A stretch of DNA of 64,000 bases. Source: Cyclobacterium sp. SYSU L10401. GTDB taxonomy: Bacteria; Bacteroidota; Bacteroidia; Cytophagales; Cyclobacteriaceae. The number at the start of each line of letters is the position of its first letter. The stretch's first letter is position 1. The stretch spans positions 486,598 through 550,597 of the forward strand of contig NZ_WOFO01000001.1 in the NCBI RefSeq assembly GCF_010993705.1, in the 5' to 3' direction. The notes below the pieces were generated by a model. The model was not told the origin of the DNA. It saw nothing but the letters and a program-made list of their open reading frames with translations, and did not search any database. Below, one piece after another: positions 18,301-25,428 of this stretch. The translations under genes and the position numbers were made by a program.

Positions 18301-19308
18301 ATGACCCTATCCGAATTGCTGTTGATCGATGCCGGGGAGGGTGATTTTGAAATGCCCTCCCCTGAGCCGCTTCATAAGGGAGTAGTTTTGGAAAACCTGC
18401 ATTGTCTGGGCAATGCGGAAGGGGTCTTAGCGGCTATTTTGAATTTAAGAAAGAAATATGCCGGCAAAGGTTTCTACCTTTTTGTAACTTCCGGAAAACC
18501 GCTTCAGGAGATTTTGAGGGTGGATACACCCAAGCAACAACGTTTAATGATCACAGAGGTCTTTTCCGAATATCTCTTTCAATATGTGCCCTTGGATTTT
18601 CAAAATGAGTCTGTTACCCTGCCTTACTTAGGCTCAGACTGGGAGCTGTTGGATAAGGAGGAGAGAAAGCTGTTCAAAGTCAGGGCGGAAAGTGTATTGT
18701 TCAATGATGAAAAAGTACTGGAACTGGCAACCGAAATCGCCTATGGGCCGAATGCAGCGGCCATAGCTTCACTGATTACCGAGGAATTATCCCGTGATCC
18801 ACTGAATGAGCCATTGTCCATGGAAAGGTATGAGAAATGTATCCTCTCAATCCAAAGGTATAATAAGGCATATTTTTTGAATATTTGGGCGGAATTGAGC
18901 CTTAAAGAAAGAAAAATGGTTTATAATTATGCAACCGAAGGGTTTATCAATTTTTTTAACAGAGAAACCATGACGGCACTCATCCAAAAGGGAATAATCA
19001 AAATGAATGCGGGCAAGGATGGTCTGGTCCTTTTTTCCAAAAGTTTCAGAAATTTTGTATGCCTTTTCGTAAGTGAAGAAGACTTGTCCAGATTCAAACA
19101 AGATGAAAGAAAATCCGGAAATGCAAAAATGATCCAGGCAGCCGTATTTAGCTTTGTGTTGATCTGTATTGCCTTGATCAGTTTTTATGACCCCAATATC
19201 CTGAATGAAACATCCGCTTATATTAGCGGCCTTTTAGGTCTCGTGGGCACGGTTTATAGTCTTCTGGCAAAGGGATTTACCAAAGCACCCGACCTGGACA
19301 ATTCGTAA
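15358..19308 (+). CDS. Large multi-pass membrane receptor with Cache-like sensor and degenerate ATPase-like output region
   Basis: A 1316-residue protein not belonging to a family I can name. It has about 10-11 membrane segments: near residues 8-24, 281-303, 316-338, 592-614, 643-680, 711-723, 733-750, 796-814, 912-931 and a C-terminal pair (1258-1277, 1290-1305). Two extracytoplasmic stretches follow: 25-280 and 340-590. The second has a typical Cache pattern (EFDLKGNIQ; SIANRDYVQAL; FFIFKPDGKVLLKS). A third stretch, 818-910, lies between helices. The cytoplasmic part (935-1255) shows a hydrophobic strand IIGVDAL where a P-loop would be but no GxxxxGK[ST], then a Walker-B-like VVLENLHCL (about 1009), a sensor-like YLFVTSGKP (about 1040), and a winged-helix-like end (LSLKERKMVYNYATEGF). 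It looks like a receptor with an inactive AAA/STAND-like signalling module. No partner gene is certain; an ECF sigma gene follows 263 bp later. Confidence 0.65.
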   Translation: MKFKDLRIWILIFGSMLLIGAYLYQHSKTNQAQLESQGIKAVYLARHNFIDAFYNYHVQLEGYFKRNFYNWGGGQGQSAAAQMVGLIDRNPKFGIEKIRNLQEDPSLDGQIFAQDGISLAKKDSAFLINVKGFRFFLDDTTRSGDLPEWDNVLLSEKIGEVLGQTFDRNGLVGRGFEVDHSVPVYALMENNIQSLFFDRLFVLDSAGVAIYPNELAGLPVIDADSLQGKLNVGERELDISLSGDEYKGFLSPAVIGNQVFYLLGTKEKSQFESVALKINFKVLSTFLTLLLLIFVSIPIISIFNLGDGDVLTKKRVLGLGLSLIVVMVILGFFSFSLFQNYRSLSPSDRDVLDLKVSFADQVYSLKSNLDNFRIHLERGNIGSGTVIQSLNRNNNINEFLEFDLKGNIQTMLIPDTSAVDGSIDFGDFPFVSIANRDYVQALPESPAKHFISAHFSKSTGNLEGVISRRVDSVGYALTFSLDSLAPKISQNQRFFIFKPDGKVLLKSQKVNIPINFLQEAVGDEKWEEIRTLMGNNQRATFKQVWKTPIYVNGHEYEALLSRVPYGQFVSENWVLYLEDKNLQHTLHSLASLEAITVFVPYLLILVLLALLTLVTTKSSIYLAWEDFSFAWYSPSPAKRNRFIWLNVILFLDLTLFVGVYLFLPLSIFKIYLWSALFAIQSGTCNFLMLSTSGSGAQKKNINGFLIMVTLLWLGMAYLLIYLSQVSMDTFYFSLTLLVLVLMGSLQLLCHYLSNTGKFPRLSPDRWTRSSSIGKLHRSLNDFWNKLTGVHVDKRVYALNFLLWLVIIGFLPGYFIHRQIFNQEKFIWDYTSNLAQGEVQDFDITEKFYLGLIAIHEEFRRTNFGRFSNQDDELIRDFIAPPHEVMVDAFNRPPNFVIGDFFKKDFFRKTLKSNLLLLLPLFLVLIWLFNMVMRLGNKIYLIDYHFTYGSSTLPQNAKKQKYSFIIGVDALKSRSWICHEFGMTLSELLLIDAGEGDFEMPSPEPLHKGVVLENLHCLGNAEGVLAAILNLRKKYAGKGFYLFVTSGKPLQEILRVDTPKQQRLMITEVFSEYLFQYVPLDFQNESVTLPYLGSDWELLDKEERKLFKVRAESVLFNDEKVLELATEIAYGPNAAAIASLITEELSRDPLNEPLSMERYEKCILSIQRYNKAYFLNIWAELSLKERKMVYNYATEGFINFFNRETMTALIQKGIIKMNAGKDGLVLFSKSFRNFVCLFVSEEDLSRFKQDERKSGNAKMIQAAVFSFVLICIALISFYDPNILNETSAYISGLLGLVGTVYSLLAKGFTKAPDLDNS

Positions 19309-19464
19309 AACAAGCAAAATAACAATTTTGGTATTGTAATTGTTGTATTTTATGAAGTAGAATAAAAAATCAGTATTGTATTTGGTTAAAAATTTAACAA
19401 AAGACATAATCTTCTGAGCTCCAATTTTAATGATACCATTTATTATAAAAAAATACAAAATTGA

Positions 19465-19495
19465 TTGCGTTGTTTTATCCTATTACATACATTTG
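19465..19495 (+). promoter_or_regulatory. Promoter for the ECF sigma gene
   Basis: TTG at 19465-19467, a 20-base spacer and TACATTTG at 19488-19495, an exact Bacteroidota housekeeping match at both elements. Transcription should start near 19502, giving a leader of about 70 bases to the ATG at 19572. The rest of the 263-bp gap (19309-19571) is AT-rich and shows no gene. Confidence 0.6.
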
Positions 19496-19571
19496 AAAAC
19501 ACATGAAATATTAATTGACCGTAAATGCAACAATATGGGATAAAACTCTACGTTATTTAAACATCAGTTTT

Positions 19572-20174
19572 ATGAGTAAAAGGGTAGGACCTAAAGATAG
19601 TGAATTGATTTCACAGTATAGAAATGGAAGTGAAGTAGCCTTTGAGAGGTTAGTTGATAAATATAAAGCCAAAGTATATACGACCATATTGATGATAGTG
19701 AAGGAGCAAGGTGTGGCTGAGGATCTATTGCAGGATGTATTTGTGAAAGTTGTGCAGACACTCAACTCGGACAGGTACAATGAAGAAGGGAAGTTTCAGC
19801 CATGGTTGATGCGGATTGCCCATAACCTGGCTATTGATCATTTTAGAAAAATGAGACGCTATCCCACCGTTGTGATGGAGGATGGATCAAATGTTTTTAA
19901 TACCATGCATTTTGCAGAGCAGAATGTCGAAGACATGAAGGTCAGGGATGAAACTTACGAATTGGTCAGGCAGTTAATTGATGAGTTACCGGAAAGCCAG
20001 AAACAGGTTTTGATCATGAGGCATTACATGGACCTGAGTTTTCAGGAAATTGCCGAACAGACCGGGGTGAGTATCAATACGGCTTTGGGAAGAATGCGCT
20101 ATGCGCTTATCAATCTAAGAAAAAAACTTAAACAAATAAATATCGCCTATGACCAAATCTTTTACCCAAAGTGA
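19572..20174 (+). CDS. RNA polymerase sigma factor, ECF (sigma-70 family)
   Basis: A 200-residue ECF sigma factor. Region 2 is near residues 25-90 (FERLVDKYKAKVY; AEDLLQDVFVKVV; KFQPWLMRIAHNLAIDHFRK), and region 4 is near 135-190 (LPESQKQVLIMRHYMDLSFQEIAEQTG, then SINTALGRMRYAL). The pairing of a long linker with VEDMKVRDETYELV between them is usual in Cytophagales RpoE-like factors. I start it at ATG 19572, downstream of a well-formed promoter; a TTG at 19515 would add 19 poorly conserved residues that overlap the expected transcript start area. No FecR or classical anti-sigma gene follows; instead a 77-residue ORF overlaps its last 26 bases. Confidence 0.93.
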   Translation: MSKRVGPKDSELISQYRNGSEVAFERLVDKYKAKVYTTILMIVKEQGVAEDLLQDVFVKVVQTLNSDRYNEEGKFQPWLMRIAHNLAIDHFRKMRRYPTVVMEDGSNVFNTMHFAEQNVEDMKVRDETYELVRQLIDELPESQKQVLIMRHYMDLSFQEIAEQTGVSINTALGRMRYALINLRKKLKQINIAYDQIFYPK

Positions 20175-20382
20175 CCTGATAAAGTACATTTATCAGGAGA
20201 TGACAGAGGAAGAGAATGAAACATTGATGCAAGCCTTACAGGAAGATCAATTGCTGATGCAAGAATACCTTGATCTGCTAAGTACCGTTGAAAAGCTGGA
20301 TCAATTGCTTCTTGAACCCTCAGATAGCATTGTTTGCGCCATTAAAAAAAGGGCCCGGTCCCGAGGACTGGAAAGAGTTTAA
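20149..20382 (+). CDS. Small acidic protein overlapping the sigma gene, possible regulator
   Basis: A 77-residue, strongly acidic and Leu/Gln-rich helical protein (EMTEEENETLMQALQED; EYLDLLSTVEKLDQLLLEPSD) with a basic C-terminus (KKRARSRGLERV). It overlaps the sigma factor by 26 bases in another frame and shares its terminator, so it is translated from the same mRNA. The N-terminal layout (LIKYIYQEMTEEE) resembles the start of FecR/zinc-finger anti-sigma factors, in which the first helix binds sigma, but it has no Zn ligands and no membrane segment. A sigma-binding role is a reasonable guess, not a demonstrated one. Confidence 0.65.
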   Translation: MTKSFTQSDLIKYIYQEMTEEENETLMQALQEDQLLMQEYLDLLSTVEKLDQLLLEPSDSIVCAIKKRARSRGLERV

Positions 20383-20403
20383 CACCAACAAAAACCTATT
20401 CTT

Positions 20404-20437
20404 CCTACCGTTAAACGCTAACGGTAGGATTTTTTTT
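20404..20437 (+). terminator. Rho-independent terminator after the sigma operon
   Basis: A perfect 10-bp stem, CCTACCGTTA / TAACGGTAGG, with the 5-base loop AACGC and a run of eight T directly after. One of the strongest terminators in the window; it ends 74 bases before nth. Confidence 0.93.
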
Positions 20438-20511
20438 AAAAGAATTATTTTACCAGCACCAGTTACCCATACTTTTCATTATTGAGAAAAGTGAATTTAT
20501 TCAAGGCCAGT

Positions 20512-21201
20512 ATGTTAATAAAAGAGAGGTATAAGGCATTCGTCGATCATTTTTCTGAAAATATGCCTGTAGCTGAGACTGAGCTTCAGTATGAATCACC
20601 CTACCAGTTGCTCCTCGCAGTGGTATTGAGTGCCCAATGCACCGATAAACGGATCAATATGGTCACACCTGCCCTATTCAGGGATTTTCCCAGTCCGGCA
20701 CATCTGGCAGCCAGTGACTTTGACCAATTGTTTCCCTATATCCGTTCCGTTTCCTATCCAAACAATAAAACCAAACACCTGCTGGGATTGGGTAGGATGC
20801 TGATGGAAGAATTTGACGGGGAAGTTCCGGCTACCGTACAAGAGCTGATGAAATTGCCTGGTGTGGGAAGAAAAACCGCCAACGTCATCACGAGCGTGGT
20901 TTGGAGCCAGCCCAACATGGCTGTGGATACCCATGTTTTCAGGGTTTCTAAAAGATTGGGTCTGGCATCCCAAAGTGCCAAAACTCCGCTTGAAGTAGAA
21001 AAAAGCCTGATCAGGCATCTTCCAAAAGAGGTCATCCACAAGGCACACCATTGGCTGATTCTGCACGGAAGATATGTTTGTCTGGCCAGAAAACCAAAGT
21101 GTCAGGAATGTGACCTGACCTATTTCTGCCGTTATTTTGAAAAAAATGTAGCCCCTATGGCAGGGGAAGAGATCAACAGACCCAAAACCAAAGGCATCTG
21201 A
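20512..21201 (+). CDS. nth: Endonuclease III (DNA glycosylase/AP lyase)
   Basis: A 229-residue base-excision-repair enzyme that removes oxidised pyrimidines and cleaves the abasic site. The helix-hairpin-helix LPGVGRKTANV carries the catalytic Lys, and the catalytic Asp is in VDTHVFRVSKRLGL. The C-terminus has the four 4Fe-4S cysteines with the canonical spacing C-x6-C-x2-C-x5-C (CLARKPKCQECDLTYFC). The N-terminal SAQCTDKRIN loop is also standard. I start it at ATG 20512; the TTG at 20482 would add ten residues with no clear support. One base separates its stop from the ATG of the amidotransferase gene, so the two are co-transcribed although functionally unrelated. Confidence 0.96.
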   Translation: MLIKERYKAFVDHFSENMPVAETELQYESPYQLLLAVVLSAQCTDKRINMVTPALFRDFPSPAHLAASDFDQLFPYIRSVSYPNNKTKHLLGLGRMLMEEFDGEVPATVQELMKLPGVGRKTANVITSVVWSQPNMAVDTHVFRVSKRLGLASQSAKTPLEVEKSLIRHLPKEVIHKAHHWLILHGRYVCLARKPKCQECDLTYFCRYFEKNVAPMAGEEINRPKTKGI

Positions 21202-21202
21202 C

Positions 21203-22996
21203 ATGTGTGGTGTACACCTTTTGGTGAGTACTTCTGATAAAAATAAGGACAGTATTCTCACGATGATGCAGGCCTGCCAGCACAGGGGACCTGACCATTC
21301 CTCTTGGGAAAAAGTGGCAACAGGAGTATATGTTGCAGCCAACCGCTTAAAAACCCTGGATCTCAGGGAAGAGGCAAACCAGCCCCTGCTTCACGAGGAT
21401 ACAGGTGCTGTCCTTTCCTGGAATGGATTTTTGTACAATTATCAGGATTTAAGAAACCAACTCATAGAGGAAGGGGTGACCTTTAAAAGCACTTCTGATG
21501 GAGAAGTTTTACTGGAATGGTTGATCAGAAAGGGAAAAGCGGGTGTGAAATTTATCCAGGGCATGTATGCCTTTGCTTTTGTACATCAGCGTAGGGTTTT
21601 GTTGGGTAGAGACCCCTTGGGAATGAAATCCCTGTATATTGCCAGGAATGAGGAAATCCTCGCCTGCTCTTCCGAATGCCGCTGCCTGCTGGAATCAGGC
21701 CTTTTTCCTAAAAAAATCAACAAAGCTCAGTTTTTGCCCTATTTTTACCTTCGGCATGCACTCCCTCAACACTCTTTTTATGCAGGCATCGATGAACTGG
21801 CACCAGGGGAGCTGATGGAGATCGATTTGGACTCCCAAAAAAGTCAATCAGATGAGATTCCTATTCATGTTCCAGGCCCTGGGCCTTCCCTGGATCTCGC
21901 ATCCTTTGAGGAAATCCTTACAAATGCGGTGTTGAAACATTTGCATGCAGATGTACCGGTAGGAATGATTTTGAGTGGCGGGGCAGACAGTTCCTTGCTG
22001 TACCACCTCTGGTACAAGGAAACCGGACTGACCTTGCCCTCCTATACGGTTGGATTTGAACATACCTATGGTGGAAAATATGAGGATTCTGGGTTCGCCA
22101 AAAGATTGGCTGGAAAATTTGGAGGCCATAATCAGGAAGTAAGCTTATCCCCGGAATGGTTTTTGGAACACTGGCCGGAGTACATCGAGGGCCTGGACCA
22201 GCCGGTAGGAGACAGTGCCGGCTTTCTTACCTGGGCAGTAGCCAAAAAGGCCAAAGCATCAGTAAAAATATTAATAAGCGGTGTAGGGGCAGATGAACTT
22301 TTTTCTGGCTATAACCGGCATATCGCTTTTAAACAATACCTTAACCACCCGGAATTTTGGCAATGGGCAGCTCCATTGCTTAAAAGAGTACCCTTCTTGG
22401 GCAGGGGGAAACAAAAATTTTTATCTTCCATTCAAGGGACGGCGCAGAGAACTTTCATGAACTTTGCTGCGCTGTCCCCACTTCCCGAAGCGCTGGCAGA
22501 CAGCCTGGATCCCCTGTATCCAAAAGGGAATGGTGATTTTAAAAATGCATTGGAATGGGACAGAAAGATGTATATGGTGCAGGATTTGCTGAAAATCCAT
22601 GATAATGCCTGCATGGCCCATGGAATTGAAGGGAGGGCTCCCTTTCTGGATTGGCAGGTGGTAGCCATGGGTATAAGGCTAAGCGAGCACGATTTATTGC
22701 ATTCCGGATCTAAATTCTGGATTAAATCTATCCTTAAAAAAAACGGACTGGATTGCATTGCCCGTAGAAAAAAGCTTGGGTTTGGCTTGCCTCTGAAAGA
22801 ATGGTTGACAGGGCATTCAGGTTTCAGGGACTGCGTTTTAGGCGGAGTAAAGGAATTTGGGGAGCACCATTCCGAGCAGGTTCCACCGGAGTGGAGAGCA
22901 TTGGTCAAACAACCCGACAAATTTATTGCCGAACAGTTTTTACTTTTGTTCAATGTTTTTTTATTGTCCGGCTGGATGAAAGCCAACCGATTATGA
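21203..22996 (+). CDS. asnB: Asparagine synthase-like glutamine amidotransferase
   Basis: A 597-residue enzyme with an N-terminal class II glutaminase domain (catalytic Cys2 in MCGVHLL; QHRGPD; LSWNGFLYN; SDGEVLLEWL) and a C-terminal ATP-pyrophosphatase domain with the PP-loop LSGGADSSLL (near residue 257) and GVGADELFSGYNRH. This is the domain order of AsnB, which makes asparagine from aspartate, glutamine and ATP. AsnB paralogues in polysaccharide clusters instead amidate sugar acids. This copy is followed with a 4-base overlap by a glycosyltransferase and lies near a large exopolysaccharide cluster, so amidation of a uronic acid is a real alternative. The symbol is therefore provisional. 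Confidence 0.85.
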   Translation: MCGVHLLVSTSDKNKDSILTMMQACQHRGPDHSSWEKVATGVYVAANRLKTLDLREEANQPLLHEDTGAVLSWNGFLYNYQDLRNQLIEEGVTFKSTSDGEVLLEWLIRKGKAGVKFIQGMYAFAFVHQRRVLLGRDPLGMKSLYIARNEEILACSSECRCLLESGLFPKKINKAQFLPYFYLRHALPQHSFYAGIDELAPGELMEIDLDSQKSQSDEIPIHVPGPGPSLDLASFEEILTNAVLKHLHADVPVGMILSGGADSSLLYHLWYKETGLTLPSYTVGFEHTYGGKYEDSGFAKRLAGKFGGHNQEVSLSPEWFLEHWPEYIEGLDQPVGDSAGFLTWAVAKKAKASVKILISGVGADELFSGYNRHIAFKQYLNHPEFWQWAAPLLKRVPFLGRGKQKFLSSIQGTAQRTFMNFAALSPLPEALADSLDPLYPKGNGDFKNALEWDRKMYMVQDLLKIHDNACMAHGIEGRAPFLDWQVVAMGIRLSEHDLLHSGSKFWIKSILKKNGLDCIARRKKLGFGLPLKEWLTGHSGFRDCVLGGVKEFGEHHSEQVPPEWRALVKQPDKFIAEQFLLLFNVFLLSGWMKANRL

Positions 22997-24204
22997 GGAT
23001 CATTTACATTCACCAGTATTACCTTACCCCAGGTCAGGGAGGAGCAATCAGATCTTATCATTTGACCCAGGGCATGTCTGCTGAAGGATTGAAAGTAGAG
23101 GTGATTACTGCCCATAATGGGAGGAATTATGACATTCGCTGGGATGGAAAGGTAAAAGTTCACCTTTTGCCCGTGCCCTATGACAATAAGTTCAATACTT
23201 TTCAAAGGCTATGGTCCTTTTATTCCTTTGTCCGGCAAGCCAAAAGTTTAGTCAACAAGGAAAATTTACCGGATTTGTTTTACATCACTTCTACGCCCCT
23301 ATCTACAGGGGAAATAGGCATTTGGGCCAGGAAAAAGTGGGGTATTCCCTTTGTATTTGAGGTTAGGGACCTATGGCCTGAAGCTCCGGTTCAGGTTAAG
23401 CAAATTCGGAATCGTTTATTGAAAAAGTGGCTCTATGGCCGGGAATATAAAATCTACCGGAAAGCAAGTGGCATAGTGGCCCTGTCTCCGGGTATTCAGG
23501 ACTATGTCAAAAAACTAGTTCCGGAAAAAAATGTGGAAATGGTACCCAACTTTTCGGATACGGATTTTTTCAGTAGAAAAGAAACGGGAGCGCAAAAAAG
23601 GGATTTTGTAAGCCAACCAATGACCCTCATATATGCAGGTGCTATTGGAGAGGTTAATGGGCTTTACCAGTATTTGGAATTGGCGGCTGCGGCAAAAAAA
23701 CACCGTAAAAACTGGCGGTTTCAGTTAATGGGAAGAGGGAATCAATTGAAGGCTTTGAAAAGAGAAGCGAAAGCTAAATCACTCGATCGGGTGGAATTCA
23801 TTCCTTTTGGAGATAAATTTGAGGTGAGGGAGCGCATGAAAAAAGCGGATTTTGCCTACATTTCCTTTTTACCCCTTAAGGTGCTGGAACTTAGTAGTCC
23901 CAACAAATTTTTTGATGCCCTGGCCATGGGTTTGCCTGTAGTGGTGAATTTCAAGGGCTGGATTTGGGACTTGATTGAAGGAAATGGTATAGGTTTTTAC
24001 CATGACTGCTTCAATCACGAATCTTTGATAGCTTCACTTGAAATCCTGGAGAACTCTCCTGAATTGGTTCCTGAAATGAACTTCAAGGCCAGGAAGCTGG
24101 CCGAAAAGAGTTTTGATAAGCGTCTCATGATTTCCAGGATATTGAAAATAGTGGAGGGACTTGGAAAGCCTTCAGACCCAACATCACCGGGGCTTGTATC
24201 CTGA
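22993..24204 (+). CDS. Glycosyltransferase family 4 (WcaI/WbuB-like)
   Basis: A 403-residue GT4 enzyme with a GT-B fold that transfers a sugar from a nucleotide donor to a membrane-linked acceptor. The N-terminal domain opens with IYIHQYYLTPGQGGAIRSY, followed by the WcaI-like VFEVRDLWPEAPV. The C-terminal donor domain has LIYAGAIGEVNGL, FQLMGRG and the SSPNKFFDALAMGLPVVV loop, where an E-x7-E motif normally lies but is degenerate here. The start ATG overlaps the asnB stop by four bases (ATGA), so translation is coupled. A longer reading from 22801 exists but lies inside asnB and is not used. The 3' end overlaps gldB on the other strand by 21 bases. Confidence 0.9.
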   Translation: MRIIYIHQYYLTPGQGGAIRSYHLTQGMSAEGLKVEVITAHNGRNYDIRWDGKVKVHLLPVPYDNKFNTFQRLWSFYSFVRQAKSLVNKENLPDLFYITSTPLSTGEIGIWARKKWGIPFVFEVRDLWPEAPVQVKQIRNRLLKKWLYGREYKIYRKASGIVALSPGIQDYVKKLVPEKNVEMVPNFSDTDFFSRKETGAQKRDFVSQPMTLIYAGAIGEVNGLYQYLELAAAAKKHRKNWRFQLMGRGNQLKALKREAKAKSLDRVEFIPFGDKFEVRERMKKADFAYISFLPLKVLELSSPNKFFDALAMGLPVVVNFKGWIWDLIEGNGIGFYHDCFNHESLIASLEILENSPELVPEMNFKARKLAEKSFDKRLMISRILKIVEGLGKPSDPTSPGLVS

Positions 24205-25185
24205 TTTCCTGAAAATCTCCCGGGCATTGTCCTGCTCCATTAGTTCGTGAAGACTGATATTATTGTTGATCAGGTAATCATCCACGATGTTCCAACCCAG
24301 CCACCTGCCGATTCTTCCGGGTGCATCCGGACTGATCACATCGGTAAATGGGGCCTCGCCAGTATACCTTCGGATCTCAAAGGGATTGGTTTCATAGAGC
24401 AATTCATTTTCTATAAAATGCCCCCAAATCATTTCCTCGTTGGCATAACTTCCCTGGATTTCTTTGGTCTCATACCCAATGATGTATTCATCCGGAGTAC
24501 AGGGGAGGATGGTTTTGGTGAAATGGTATGCCTTTCCATAAAAAATCATTTCAGCCAGAAGGGTTCTGTCCGCTACGTCGGTATGGTTAAACTGAGAGGA
24601 TAGGGCAGTAACAATGGTGGGTACAAGGTGGTCTTCATTGTACCTTTTCAGAATGTAATAGGGTAGGTCCACAGGTTGAAAGGGATGATCTTCCGGTAGG
24701 AAATAGTCCAGACCAATGACAATGATATCCTCATCCACTATCAGGTCGCTGCCAAAGCCTGTTACAAAGGTGTAGACTTTTGGAATTTTAAAATCAGGAT
24801 AATGGTGTTTAATTCCCCGGAAGGCATTTTCCAATGATTTTTCGATACTTTCTATGTCGTCAAAATAGGTTTTTACTTCCTTGTACAACTCCTGCATGCC
24901 ACTGTCCTGATGGATTTTAAGTAGCTCATCGGCCATTTGATCCTGGTTTTGAAAACCCATGTTGTCAAACATGGCAGCAGAAAATTCCGGATATTTTTCC
25001 TGGTTCAGCAATAACTTTTCCCGGGATAAATCATCAAAATACAAGTCTTCCATTCTAAAAATTTCCAAATCAACGTCGACCTCCAAATAGGATTCCGGTA
25101 ATTCACAGGATTCCGGAGATGGGTTACAACCGAAAATAATCAAAAAGGCAGGACAAATTAGGGCAGCTGATTTGATGTTCTTCAT
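24184..25185 (-). CDS. gldB: Gliding motility lipoprotein GldB
   Basis: A 333-residue lipoprotein (lipobox IFGC, Cys near residue 20) of the GldB family, needed for gliding motility and linked to type IX secretion in Flavobacterium. Family features are LPESYLEVDVDLEIFRMEDLYF at the start, a central VYTFVTGFGSDLIVDEDIIVIGLDYFLP block, a Zn-peptidase-like layout (LLAEMIFYGKAYHF), and the C-terminal PGRIGRWLGWNIVDDYL motif. In gldB the peptidase catalytic HExxH is not kept and none is visible here. The other gld genes are not in this window, which is usual in Cytophagales. Its 3' end overlaps the convergent glycosyltransferase by 21 bases. Confidence 0.9.
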   Translation of the reverse strand: MKNIKSAALICPAFLIIFGCNPSPESCELPESYLEVDVDLEIFRMEDLYFDDLSREKLLLNQEKYPEFSAAMFDNMGFQNQDQMADELLKIHQDSGMQELYKEVKTYFDDIESIEKSLENAFRGIKHHYPDFKIPKVYTFVTGFGSDLIVDEDIIVIGLDYFLPEDHPFQPVDLPYYILKRYNEDHLVPTIVTALSSQFNHTDVADRTLLAEMIFYGKAYHFTKTILPCTPDEYIIGYETKEIQGSYANEEMIWGHFIENELLYETNPFEIRRYTGEAPFTDVISPDAPGRIGRWLGWNIVDDYLINNNISLHELMEQDNAREIFRKSGYKPR

Positions 25186-25190
25186 GCCGA

Positions 25191-25198
25191 CAAAGGTA
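25191..25198 (-). promoter_or_regulatory. Candidate -7 element abutting the gldB start
   Basis: On the minus strand the bases read TACCTTTG, an exact TAnnTTTG match, ending only five bases before the gldB ATG. Transcription from it would begin at or next to the start codon, giving a leaderless mRNA. No TTG is found at the -33 spacing. The remaining gap to the FAS1 gene (to 25428) shows no gene. Confidence 0.35.
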
Positions 25199-25428
25199 GG
25201 ACATAAGACATAAAAATAAATTATTTATTCCTGATAATGGTCTGTGAAGCTTTAAAATTAAATTCCTTTTCAGTTTCAAACTTGAATAATTGTATATACA
25301 AATAATAAAAAGCATCTATTTGTGACGTTCATTTACAAATTAAATCTGCTTGTCTCAAAAGATTAAACTATCTGGCATTGACTCGGTTTATTGGTTGTTT
25401 TTAATTTATAACTAAACCAATATTTATT

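Noticed and set aside
20674-21342. 222-residue minus-strand ORF antisense to nth
   Set aside because: Shadow of nth, which has a full set of catalytic and Fe-S residues.
22432-23205. 257-residue minus-strand ORF across asnB and the glycosyltransferase
   Set aside because: It is antisense to two clearly conserved coding regions and has Ser/Cys-rich shadow composition.
24247-24603. 118-residue ORF antisense to gldB
   Set aside because: Shadow of gldB on the other strand; no start signal or domain.
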